A DNA stretch of 64,000 nt from Fredericiella sp038205395. Its GTDB lineage: Bacteria > Chloroflexota > Anaerolineae > Caldilineales > Caldilineaceae. Location: assembly GCA_038205395.1 (NCBI GenBank), contig JBBRBX010000015.1:1-64000 (forward strand), read 5' to 3'. Numbering within the stretch: the stretch's first letter is position 1; each line of letters starts with the position of its first letter. Of this stretch, positions 57,426 to 64,000 are shown piece by piece. The translations under genes and the position numbers were made by a program. The notes under the pieces were generated by a model. It had not been told where the DNA came from. It was given only the letters and a program-made list of their open reading frames with translations, and searched no databases.

Positions 57426-57455
57426 TTGGAGCGTACCAAATCGCTGTGCTATACT
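57426..57455 (+). promoter_or_regulatory. Extended -10 promoter for the kinase operon
   Basis: TTGGAG (57426-57431), an 18-base spacer and TATACT (57450-57455) with TGC before it (extended -10). It reads toward the first kinase gene with a leader of about 220 bases. The leader 57460-57679 holds no conserved coding sequence that I trust; GC3 is low. Confidence 0.5.
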
Positions 57456-57679
57456 CGCTGTCAGCAGCCCTTCGGATAACGTCATCCGTAAGGACGCTGA
57501 TGGCTGCCAACTATAGCAGTAACTTACGCAACTGGCAAGCTTGCAGGGGCATTTTTAAGCCTTCCGCAGCGTCCGGCCTGCACACCGTTGTGCGGGAGTC
57601 AGCGTGCGGGAAGCAGCGGACTTTTGCCGGGCCGCACGCTCAATTTGATTTTCCAATTCTGCCGGTGGCAGTTCACGGT

Positions 57680-60538
57680 ATGGCCGACGTGCACGAACTT
57701 TTTGAACCCAACAAGCAGCCGGCGGCAGCCGCCCATGAGTCGGAAGCCGGCTATGCGCCGGGCGGCGTCCTGCGCGGGCAGCTGCTTGGTCCCTACTTGC
57801 TGCTGGATCGGCTGGGCGGCGGCGCGATGGCTACCGTCTATCGCGCCCTGGACCAGCGCAATGGCCATGCCGTCGCCATCAAGGTGCTGCGCCCGGATGC
57901 CGACGCAGTCATGCGCGAGCGTTTTCGCCGTGAAGCGGAAACCCACAGCAATCTCAATCATCCCAATATTGTTCAAATTCTGGATGTCGGGCAGGTCAGC
58001 GACAGCGGCCTGACCTATATCGCAATGGAGTTGATAGAGGGGCCAAACCTGAGCGAGGTGATGGAGGAGACTGGCCGCCTCTCTCCCATCGATGCTGCCC
58101 GCATCCTGCAGCCGGTTGCGGCGGCGCTCGATTATTCCTGCCGCCAGGGCGTCATCCATCGCGACGTCAAACCTTCCAACGTGCTCTTGCGGCGTGTTCA
58201 TATCGGTACGCCCAATGCCGTGGAGATTGCCGGTTTGGATATGCCCGTCCTGCCGCTGCTCTCTGATTTCGGCATCGCCCGCGCCCTGGATGCGCCGGAG
58301 CTGACCAGCGCCGGGCGCACCATCGGCACCCCCACCTACATGTCGCCGGAGCAGTGCGCCGACAGCCACGAGATCGACGGCCGTTCGGATCTCTACTCGT
58401 TGGGCGCGGTCTTTTACCGCTGTGTGGTTGGGCGCCCGCCCTTTACCGGCACGACCACGCAGATATTGCACGCCCACGTCTACGACCCGCTGACCATTCC
58501 TGACGATGTTCTGGATGACTTGCCGCCTGCCGCAGTCACGCTGCTGCGCCGCACGCTGGCCAAGGACCCGAACCTGCGCTATGCCGACGGTGGAGAGCTG
58601 GCGGCGGATCTGCAGCAACTGCTCAACAGCCCATGGCCGCCGCCTGCTGCCACGGCTGCCGGCGAAGCGACAGCCACCATGCCGGTTCTGGATACGCTGC
58701 CGGCGACCACAGCCCCCGGCAGCCAGACGGTCTTGGTGCCGGCGCCGGAAGCGGGGACGGCGCCTGCCGCCGGCCAGCCGGCGACGCCTGCTGCCCTCGT
58801 GGCCGCTGCCGGCGCGCCCGCCTTTATCCCGGTGGAAACGACGCTGCCGCGCGTGGTGACGACCATGGCTGCCGCGCCCCCACGCCGCCGCCGGCGCTGG
58901 CTGGGTGCGGTCATGGGCGGTGTGCTGGCAGCGGCGGTGCTGATCTTCGGCGGCGGCCTGGCCTTGAATTTGCTGCCCACGGAGTTGGTGGGGAGTATGC
59001 CGCCGGCGCCTTCACCCACTGCGCCGGCGGCAGCCGCAGACACCTCTGTCGCTGCGCCCGTCCCCAGCGCAGCCCCGCTCGCCGGTCAAACCGCAGATGC
59101 GGCCGGCACAGATGCGGGTAATTCTCAGTCTGCTGCACCCGCCCTTACTGCGCCTGCCGCCACGCCGGCCGCGGCTGCACAACTGCCGACTTTGCCGCCC
59201 CCTACACCGGCGGGGGACATCCGCTCCTATTGGTCGGAAGCCGAAGCCGCTTACCAGGACGGCGATTGGCAAAGCGCACTCGAATTTCTGACGCTGGCCC
59301 GCCGCATAGACCCCGGCTATCAGGACGAGGTGGGCGACCAGATTCTCTTTGAGAGCCAGATCGGGCTGGCCGCCAACGGCATCGCCCGCGGCGAATTGGA
59401 GCAGTCATTGGAACATTGGGACGCCGCTTTGGCGTTACGTCCTGATGCAGGCCGCGTCAAAAGCATCGCGCTGGCTTTGCGGGCGCTGGTGGCGCCGGGG
59501 ACGCTGAACATCGCCATGGCACGCTGGACGTTGGCCACAGCGCTTGGCTCCTATGCGCAGGAACTGCTGGCGGCGGAACGGGCATGTGCAGCTGCTGAAC
59601 AACTGCAGGCGGCTGTGACGTTGTCGCCGGTCGAGAGTTCGGCCAAACTGCTGGCCGAAACGCAGGCGACCTGTGAACAGGCACGCCGCGCAGCCGAGAT
59701 GCAGCGCCGTCTTGCCGGCCTGAGCGGACGCCTTCTCTATTCGACGCAGGACGGCGGCAGCTATCGCATCTATCGGGCAGAGGCCAAACTGGACGCTGCG
59801 TCTTCACTGCTGATCGACAATGGGTCGCAGCCGTCTCGCCAGCGGCTGGGCGCGGTGGTGGCGTTTCACAGCCGCCAGGCGGACACTCCCGGTCTCTCGC
59901 TCTTTGATTTGTCGAGCGGTCTGACGCCGGATGGGCGCACGCTGCGGCTGACGACCGCCGCCGGCGATGGCCAGGATGCGCCGCCCAGTTGGTCGCCAAC
60001 GGACCGTACGCTGGTCTATGCCGGAGTGGCGGATGACCGCAGCCGTATCTATCGGGTTGACGCCGCCGACGGCGCCACACCTGTGGATTTAGGCCCTGGC
60101 CGTGACCCGGCCTGGAGCCCTGACCAGGACCGCATGGTCTTTAATGGCGTCAATGAACAGGGCGGCGAGCCGGGCTTGTGGTTGATGAACAGTGACGGCG
60201 GCAACCGTCTGCGGCTGACCGACAACGGCAACGACATGCGCCCAGTCTGGACGCCCGACGGCCTGGCGATTGTGTTTATGAGTTCGCGCGACGGCAACTG
60301 GGAAGTGTACCGTCTCGATCTCCTGACCGGCGATCTGAGCCGGCTTACGACTGACCCCGCGCAGGATGGTCTGCCGACTGTCAGCCCGGATGGGAAATGG
60401 GTGGCCTTTGCCAGCGATCGCGGCGGCTACTGGCGTATCTGGGTGACCCCGCTGGCAGGGGGTGAGGCCCAGCCGCTGCTCAAGATCGAAGCCGTGTTAA
60501 CCAATTGGTTGGAGCATGCAATTCAGTGGATTCCTTAG
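57680..60538 (+). CDS. Membrane Ser/Thr protein kinase with TPR-like and TolB beta-propeller sensor
   Basis: A 952-residue Hanks-type kinase. Glycine loop LGGGAMATVY (about 45-54), Lys68 in AIKVL, HRDVKPSN at 160-167, DFG at 196-198, then IGTPTYMSPEQ. Between HRDVKPSN and DFG lie about 15 extra residues (HIGTPNAVEIAGLDMPVLP). The juxtamembrane part is Ala/Pro/Thr-rich; one helix spans about 408-431 (RRRRRWLGAVMGG...). Outside, residues about 510-610 look TPR-like, and 690-952 form a six-bladed TolB/WD40-type propeller (WSPTDRTLVYAG, WTPDGLAIVFMSSRDG, SPDGKWVAFASDRGG). ATG 57680 was chosen; ATG 57500 has a better Shine-Dalgarno but the added 60 residues look non-coding. It could sense extracellular ligands and phosphorylate FHA partners. 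Confidence 0.92.
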   Translation: MADVHELFEPNKQPAAAAHESEAGYAPGGVLRGQLLGPYLLLDRLGGGAMATVYRALDQRNGHAVAIKVLRPDADAVMRERFRREAETHSNLNHPNIVQILDVGQVSDSGLTYIAMELIEGPNLSEVMEETGRLSPIDAARILQPVAAALDYSCRQGVIHRDVKPSNVLLRRVHIGTPNAVEIAGLDMPVLPLLSDFGIARALDAPELTSAGRTIGTPTYMSPEQCADSHEIDGRSDLYSLGAVFYRCVVGRPPFTGTTTQILHAHVYDPLTIPDDVLDDLPPAAVTLLRRTLAKDPNLRYADGGELAADLQQLLNSPWPPPAATAAGEATATMPVLDTLPATTAPGSQTVLVPAPEAGTAPAAGQPATPAALVAAAGAPAFIPVETTLPRVVTTMAAAPPRRRRRWLGAVMGGVLAAAVLIFGGGLALNLLPTELVGSMPPAPSPTAPAAAADTSVAAPVPSAAPLAGQTADAAGTDAGNSQSAAPALTAPAATPAAAAQLPTLPPPTPAGDIRSYWSEAEAAYQDGDWQSALEFLTLARRIDPGYQDEVGDQILFESQIGLAANGIARGELEQSLEHWDAALALRPDAGRVKSIALALRALVAPGTLNIAMARWTLATALGSYAQELLAAERACAAAEQLQAAVTLSPVESSAKLLAETQATCEQARRAAEMQRRLAGLSGRLLYSTQDGGSYRIYRAEAKLDAASSLLIDNGSQPSRQRLGAVVAFHSRQADTPGLSLFDLSSGLTPDGRTLRLTTAAGDGQDAPPSWSPTDRTLVYAGVADDRSRIYRVDAADGATPVDLGPGRDPAWSPDQDRMVFNGVNEQGGEPGLWLMNSDGGNRLRLTDNGNDMRPVWTPDGLAIVFMSSRDGNWEVYRLDLLTGDLSRLTTDPAQDGLPTVSPDGKWVAFASDRGGYWRIWVTPLAGGEAQPLLKIEAVLTNWLEHAIQWIP

Positions 60539-62640
60539 AGTTTGACCCTAATGCCGGGGACGATAATCTTGCTTCGTCTGCGGGCGCCGGCCTCAGTAAC
60601 CTGTCCGGCAAACAGATCGGCCGCTATCTCATCGGCCAGCAGCTTGGCAGCGGCGGCGCCGCTACGGTCTACCGCGCCTATGACCAGGTGCAGGGCATTA
60701 CGGTGGCGCTCAAGCTGCTGCTGCCCGGCGCTGACGAAAAGGCCTATGACCGTTTTCGCCGTGAGGCGACGCTGGCGGGCGCACTGCGCCACCCGCATAT
60801 CGTGCGCATCCTGCAAATCGGCATCGCGCCCAAGGGCGAGGTGGCCTATATTGCCATGGAACTGGTGGAGGGCGAGAGCCTGTCCGACCTGTTGAGCGTG
60901 CGCAGGCGGCTGCGCCCGGAGGAAACGGCTAATGTGCTGGAACCGGTTGCGCGCGCCCTGGCCTACGCGCACCGCCAAGGCGTCGTCCATCGCGATGTCA
61001 AGCCCGGCAACATCCTGCTGCGCACCGCCAGCCCCGGCACGCCCAACAGCGTGCAGTTGGAATCGCTGGAATATCCGGTCGTGCCGCTGCTCTCAGACTT
61101 CGGCATTGCCCGCTCATTGGATGCGCCGGAACTGACCAGCGCCGGGCGCACGGTCGGTACCCCCGCCTATATGGCCCCCGAACAGTGCGCCGGCAGCCGG
61201 GAGGTGGACGGGCGCGCCGATATCTACTCGTTGGGCGCTGTGCTCTACCGCTGCATCACGGGACGGATGCCCTACAGCGGCACGACCACCCAGATTTTGC
61301 ACGCCCATGTCTATGAACCGCTGGTGATTGAAGATTCCGTCCTGCGTCTGCTGCCGCCGTTGATGGTGGAAGTGCTCCAGCGCAGCATGGCCAAGCAGCC
61401 CGAAGATCGCTATGCCGATGCCGGCGTGATGGCCGATGCGCTGGTGCTGGCGGCAGGCAGGCTGCCGCAGCAGCCTTCCCCCAATGCGGGCGACGGCAGC
61501 ACTGCCACGCTGACGCTGGCTTCTCTGCCCGTCACGCCGCCCATGCCGGCTGCGCCCAGCGCCAGTGTGCTGGTGCCTGGCCCCCACGATCCGTCGCGCG
61601 CGCCCACCGCACCCTATACGCCCGGTCAGGCGGCGCCGTCAACGCCGCCCGCTGCCCGCACCAATCCACTGCTGCGCCCGGTCGCGCCGCGTCAGGACCC
61701 TGCCGTGACCGAGGTCACCCCGCCGCCTGATTGGGAGGCGGAGACCGGTCTCGGCAGCCGTATCGAGCGGCTCAACTGGCCGGGTCTCGCCATGACGGCC
61801 ATAATCGGGCTGCTGGCGATTCTGCTCGTCGTCGTCTTTATGCAAGGGCCAAACCTGCTCGACCGTCTCACCGGCGGGTCGACGCCGCCGCCCACCCCTG
61901 GTCAGGTCAGCCAACTTACGGAGACGCCCAACGGCCTGCCCCTGATCGTGATCACGGCTACCGTGACCGCCACACCGCCGCCCAGCCCCACGCCGACGCC
62001 GCTGCCGGCCACGCCCACAGCGGCCGCCACCGCCACCGCCACCGCCACGTTGTCGCCACCTACCTTGACGCCCGTGCCGCTGCCGACCGACATCCCTACC
62101 CTGGCGCCGACAGCCACGGCCACTTGGACGCCGCTGCCCTCGGCCACGCCTACGCTGACCGCCACGCCTGGCCCCAATCCCACGCTGGTGGCCTGCCTGG
62201 GGCAGGTCGATCCCGGCCTGCAAAGCTACTTGGTGCAGCAGGACCCGGCGCTGCAGGCTGTCTACGGCTGTCCCGACGGCCCGGCGCTGAATGGCACGGC
62301 GCAGTCGCTGCCGTTCGAGCGCGGCTACATTGTTGGCTTTGATATGACGCAGGAGATGCTGGTCGTCTACACGGATGCGCAGCAGTGGGGGCGCCAGTTT
62401 GTGCCGGCGGAAGAGCAGACGCCGCCGCTGGAGGAACTTCCGCCCGATGGCCTATACATCCCGCAGGGGCGCTTCGGCTGGCTCTGGGCCCAAGGGGAAC
62501 GGCGCAGCGATCTGGGCTATGCCCTCTCTCCGGCGCCCGGCGAATTCCCGGCGGCCTACCAGTCGTTTCCGGGCGCGCTCATGATCCTCAACAAAAGCAG
62601 CGGGGATGTGGTCGTCCTGCCCATCGCCAGCCAACGCTGA
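60526..62640 (+). CDS. Membrane Ser/Thr protein kinase with Pro/Thr-rich extracellular tail
   Basis: A 704-residue Hanks-type kinase, paralogue of the upstream one. Glycine loop LGSGGAATVY (about 40-49), Lys63 in VALKLL, HRDVKPGN at 155-162, DFG at 191-193, VGTPAYMAPEQ. It shares the same insertion before DFG (SPGTPNSVQLESLEYPVVP). One membrane helix is at about 419-440 (AMTAIIGLLAILLVVVFM). The outside part is a Thr/Pro/Ala linker of about 95 residues and then a small 150-residue beta domain (GYIVGFDMTQEMLVVY, FGWLWAQG, FPGALMILNKS), often found in Chloroflexota surface proteins. The start GTG 60526 overlaps the upstream kinase by 13 bases; GGAG is 11 bases before it. Confidence 0.9.
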   Translation: MDSLEFDPNAGDDNLASSAGAGLSNLSGKQIGRYLIGQQLGSGGAATVYRAYDQVQGITVALKLLLPGADEKAYDRFRREATLAGALRHPHIVRILQIGIAPKGEVAYIAMELVEGESLSDLLSVRRRLRPEETANVLEPVARALAYAHRQGVVHRDVKPGNILLRTASPGTPNSVQLESLEYPVVPLLSDFGIARSLDAPELTSAGRTVGTPAYMAPEQCAGSREVDGRADIYSLGAVLYRCITGRMPYSGTTTQILHAHVYEPLVIEDSVLRLLPPLMVEVLQRSMAKQPEDRYADAGVMADALVLAAGRLPQQPSPNAGDGSTATLTLASLPVTPPMPAAPSASVLVPGPHDPSRAPTAPYTPGQAAPSTPPAARTNPLLRPVAPRQDPAVTEVTPPPDWEAETGLGSRIERLNWPGLAMTAIIGLLAILLVVVFMQGPNLLDRLTGGSTPPPTPGQVSQLTETPNGLPLIVITATVTATPPPSPTPTPLPATPTAAATATATATLSPPTLTPVPLPTDIPTLAPTATATWTPLPSATPTLTATPGPNPTLVACLGQVDPGLQSYLVQQDPALQAVYGCPDGPALNGTAQSLPFERGYIVGFDMTQEMLVVYTDAQQWGRQFVPAEEQTPPLEELPPDGLYIPQGRFGWLWAQGERRSDLGYALSPAPGEFPAAYQSFPGALMILNKSSGDVVVLPIASQR

Positions 62641-62679
62641 TCCGGCCAAAGCCGCAGGGTAAAACAGGGTGGGTGATCT

Positions 62680-63510
62680 TTGACAAACGAGCTGATTGAC
62701 CTGGCGCCCAACCACAAACTGGGTCTTGTCGTCACCAACTGCGTGCTGCTGGGGGCAGGCGCTATCGGCTATGGCGAAGCCATCCCCAAGGGACTGGATG
62801 TCAGCCGGCTGGGCGCAGCGGTTGTCGGTCCGGTGCTGGGGGCGAGCCGCGGCGGCGCCCAGCCACCGCGGCTTGCCCATGTCAACGGCGGCATTGTGTT
62901 GGAGACTGGGCTGCAAAACCGCGGGGTCAACAACGCCATCCAGCAGCACGGCAAACGCTGGTCTCTGCTCGGCTGTCCCGTCGTCGTGCAGGTGGCGGAA
63001 AGCCATCCCGCCACCTTGGCCAAAGTGGTGGCCAAACTGGCGCTTGTGGCGGGTGTGGAGGGGCTGGAACTGCTGCCCGCGCCGGACATTGATGCTGCTC
63101 GCCTGGCCACGCTGCTGCACAGCGCGCAGCGCGCCTGCGAGCTGCCGCTGTGGGTGAAGCTGCCGCCGGCCACCGCCGTGTCTTTGGCCGCCGCCGCTTG
63201 TGAGGCAGGCGCCGTGGGACTGGTGCTGGGCCAATCACCCGTTGGGAGCGCCTTAGTAGCGCGTCCCGGCGCTGACGCTGTGGCCATGACCGGCCTCATG
63301 TATGGCCCGCTGCTCTTCCCGCAGGTGCTGACTGCGCTGTCGGCTGTGGCGGCGCAGCAGCTTCCCGCCGCCCTCATCGCCTGCGGGGGCATCCACACCG
63401 TCAGCCAGGTGCGCCAGGCGCTCGCCGCCGGCGCGCGGGCCGTCCAGATCGACAGCGCCGTCTGGGTGGAGCCGGGGCTGCCTGCCCGCCTTGCGCAGGG
63501 CCTGGAGTAG
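62680..63510 (+). CDS. Dihydroorotate dehydrogenase-like TIM-barrel protein without the canonical active-site motif
   Basis: A 276-residue TIM-barrel resembling class 1B PyrD: VLLGAGAIGYGEAIPKGLDVSRLGA at the start (as AIGYGEAI), VLETGLQNRGVNN, PVVVQVAESHP, WVKLPPA, and the FMN-phosphate loop ACGGIHTVSQVRQALAAGARAVQI (as ACGGIHTV and AGARAVQI). The usual ELNISCPN loop that supplies the catalytic Cys/Ser is replaced by ELLPAPDID. It therefore probably cannot oxidise dihydroorotate in the usual way. The start is TTG 62680, with a GGTGGG element upstream. It lies 40 bases after the second kinase and so may be in the same operon; no other pyrimidine gene is near. Confidence 0.7.
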   Translation: MTNELIDLAPNHKLGLVVTNCVLLGAGAIGYGEAIPKGLDVSRLGAAVVGPVLGASRGGAQPPRLAHVNGGIVLETGLQNRGVNNAIQQHGKRWSLLGCPVVVQVAESHPATLAKVVAKLALVAGVEGLELLPAPDIDAARLATLLHSAQRACELPLWVKLPPATAVSLAAAACEAGAVGLVLGQSPVGSALVARPGADAVAMTGLMYGPLLFPQVLTALSAVAAQQLPAALIACGGIHTVSQVRQALAAGARAVQIDSAVWVEPGLPARLAQGLE

Positions 63511-63528
63511 CCGAGGCAGCGGGTGGGT

Positions 63529-64000
63529 CTATTGCCGGCGGCTGGGCAGGTTGCGTACGGTGAAGGGCAGAAAGCCCTGGTGGGCAACCATAAAAACGCG
63601 CCGCAGCTCCGCCACCGGGTCGGGATGGTCGTCGACGCGCAGGTCGCAGTAAGGATACTCTTCGACATCCATCACTTTGAGCGCTGCCGACTGCTTGCCC
63701 CGCTTGTCGCCCCCCGCCGCCTGGCCTGCTTCGAGCGCCTGCAGCAGCCGTTCGGGCAGATCGAGCGCCGCCGAGCGCACAAAGACATCCGCCACCGCCT
63801 CAATCGTGGCCGCACCCACCAGCATGTTGCCCTGCACGGCAAAGTTGGGGCCGGTACGGTGGCCGAACCAAAGCGTGCACTCGTCGCCCGACCAGGCAGC
63901 GCTGCGTCCCTGCTGGTCGACAATGCCCACCTGGCGCAGATTGCGTCCTGGGTCCGCCCCCATCACCTTGGCCAGCGTCTCCTGCGCGCTCAGCCCCTGC
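63529..64000 (-). CDS. DUF1028 Ntn-hydrolase-like protein (5' end beyond window edge)
   Basis: Read from the minus strand: about 156 residues are visible, and the N-terminus lies beyond the right edge. The frame is open to the edge. The C-terminal part of DUF1028 is clear: QVGIVDQQGRSAAWSG, NFAVQGNMLVG, AALDLPERLLQALEAGQAAGGDKRGKQSAALKV (as ERLLQALEAGQAAGGD and RGKQSAAL), and DLRVDDHPDPVAEL. DUF1028 proteins are thought to be related to Ntn hydrolases; the function is not established. It converges with the DHOD-like gene, 18 bases apart. Confidence 0.85.
   Translation of the reverse strand, partial: QGLSAQETLAKVMGADPGRNLRQVGIVDQQGRSAAWSGDECTLWFGHRTGPNFAVQGNMLVGAATIEAVADVFVRSAALDLPERLLQALEAGQAAGGDKRGKQSAALKVMDVEEYPYCDLRVDDHPDPVAELRRVFMVAHQGFLPFTVRNLPSRRQ

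Noticed and set aside
57383..57679. N-terminal extension of the first kinase gene
   Set aside because: The extra codons have low GC3 and no conserved motif, and include a predicted promoter; treated as leader. The ATG at 57500 with AAGG remains a minor possibility.

Overview
The window is about 64 kb of GC-rich chromosomal DNA, densely coding on both strands. I infer a member of the Chloroflexota (Anaerolineae/Caldilineae-like). The clues are Ser/Thr protein kinases with extracellular beta-propeller or Pro/Thr-rich tails, an FHA domain fused to a winged helix, an N-terminal Cys-cluster membrane protein of a type I associate with this phylum, and a tandem FemAB protein. No marker gene here proves the assignment. 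I found no rRNA, tRNA, insertion sequence, prophage or CRISPR array.

Layout. 1-2827: three sugar-phosphate isomerase genes (minus strand) diverge from a DeoR-type regulator; the spacer holds two TTGACA-17 bp promoters and two families of operator-like repeats. 2859-6404: an M20 dipeptidase and a secreted subtilisin-like protease. 6503-11642: the nusA-ylxR-infB-rbfA translation/transcription block, without rimP next to nusA. 11983-16258: a cytosolic subtilase, a small I9-propeptide-like protein, then moeA-moaC-moaD-moaE. 16255-20978 (minus): CCA-adding enzyme, a membrane protein, an XRE regulator, a SpoIIE-type phosphatase and a P-loop protein, tightly spaced.

21123-28594: polysaccharide deacetylase, a heterodimeric ABC exporter pair, an MFS transporter and an NrtR-like Nudix regulator. 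28805-34985 (plus): an envelope glycan cluster (LPG-synthase-like flippase/transferase, GT39-like enzyme, FlgD-Ig lipoprotein, two GT2 enzymes). 34960-43551 (minus): hybrid receiver-GAF-histidine kinase, SbcCD (Rad50/Mre11), GNAT acetyltransferase, grpE and hrcA. 43564-46129 (minus): a polyprenyl-phosphate sugar transferase and a GT2 enzyme. 46283-53471: glutamate formiminotransferase, tandem FemAB protein, UTP-glucose-1-phosphate uridylyltransferase, gamma-glutamyltransferase and two small membrane proteins. 53700-55895: acyl-CoA dehydrogenase and a metallophosphoesterase. 55943-63510: a signalling block with an ECF sigma factor, an FHA-winged-helix regulator diverging from two overlapping Ser/Thr kinase genes, and a dihydroorotate-dehydrogenase-like protein lacking the usual active-site motif. 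A DUF1028 gene runs off the right edge.

The themes are cell-envelope construction (glycosyltransferases, UDP-glucose supply, FemAB, deacetylase, exporters) and phosphorylation-based signalling (kinases, PP2C-type phosphatase, FHA, histidine kinase). The least familiar pieces are the subtilase/I9-like pair, a MoaD whose terminal GG is followed by eight extra residues, the XRE/phosphatase/membrane-protein module, and the DHOD-like protein beside the kinases.
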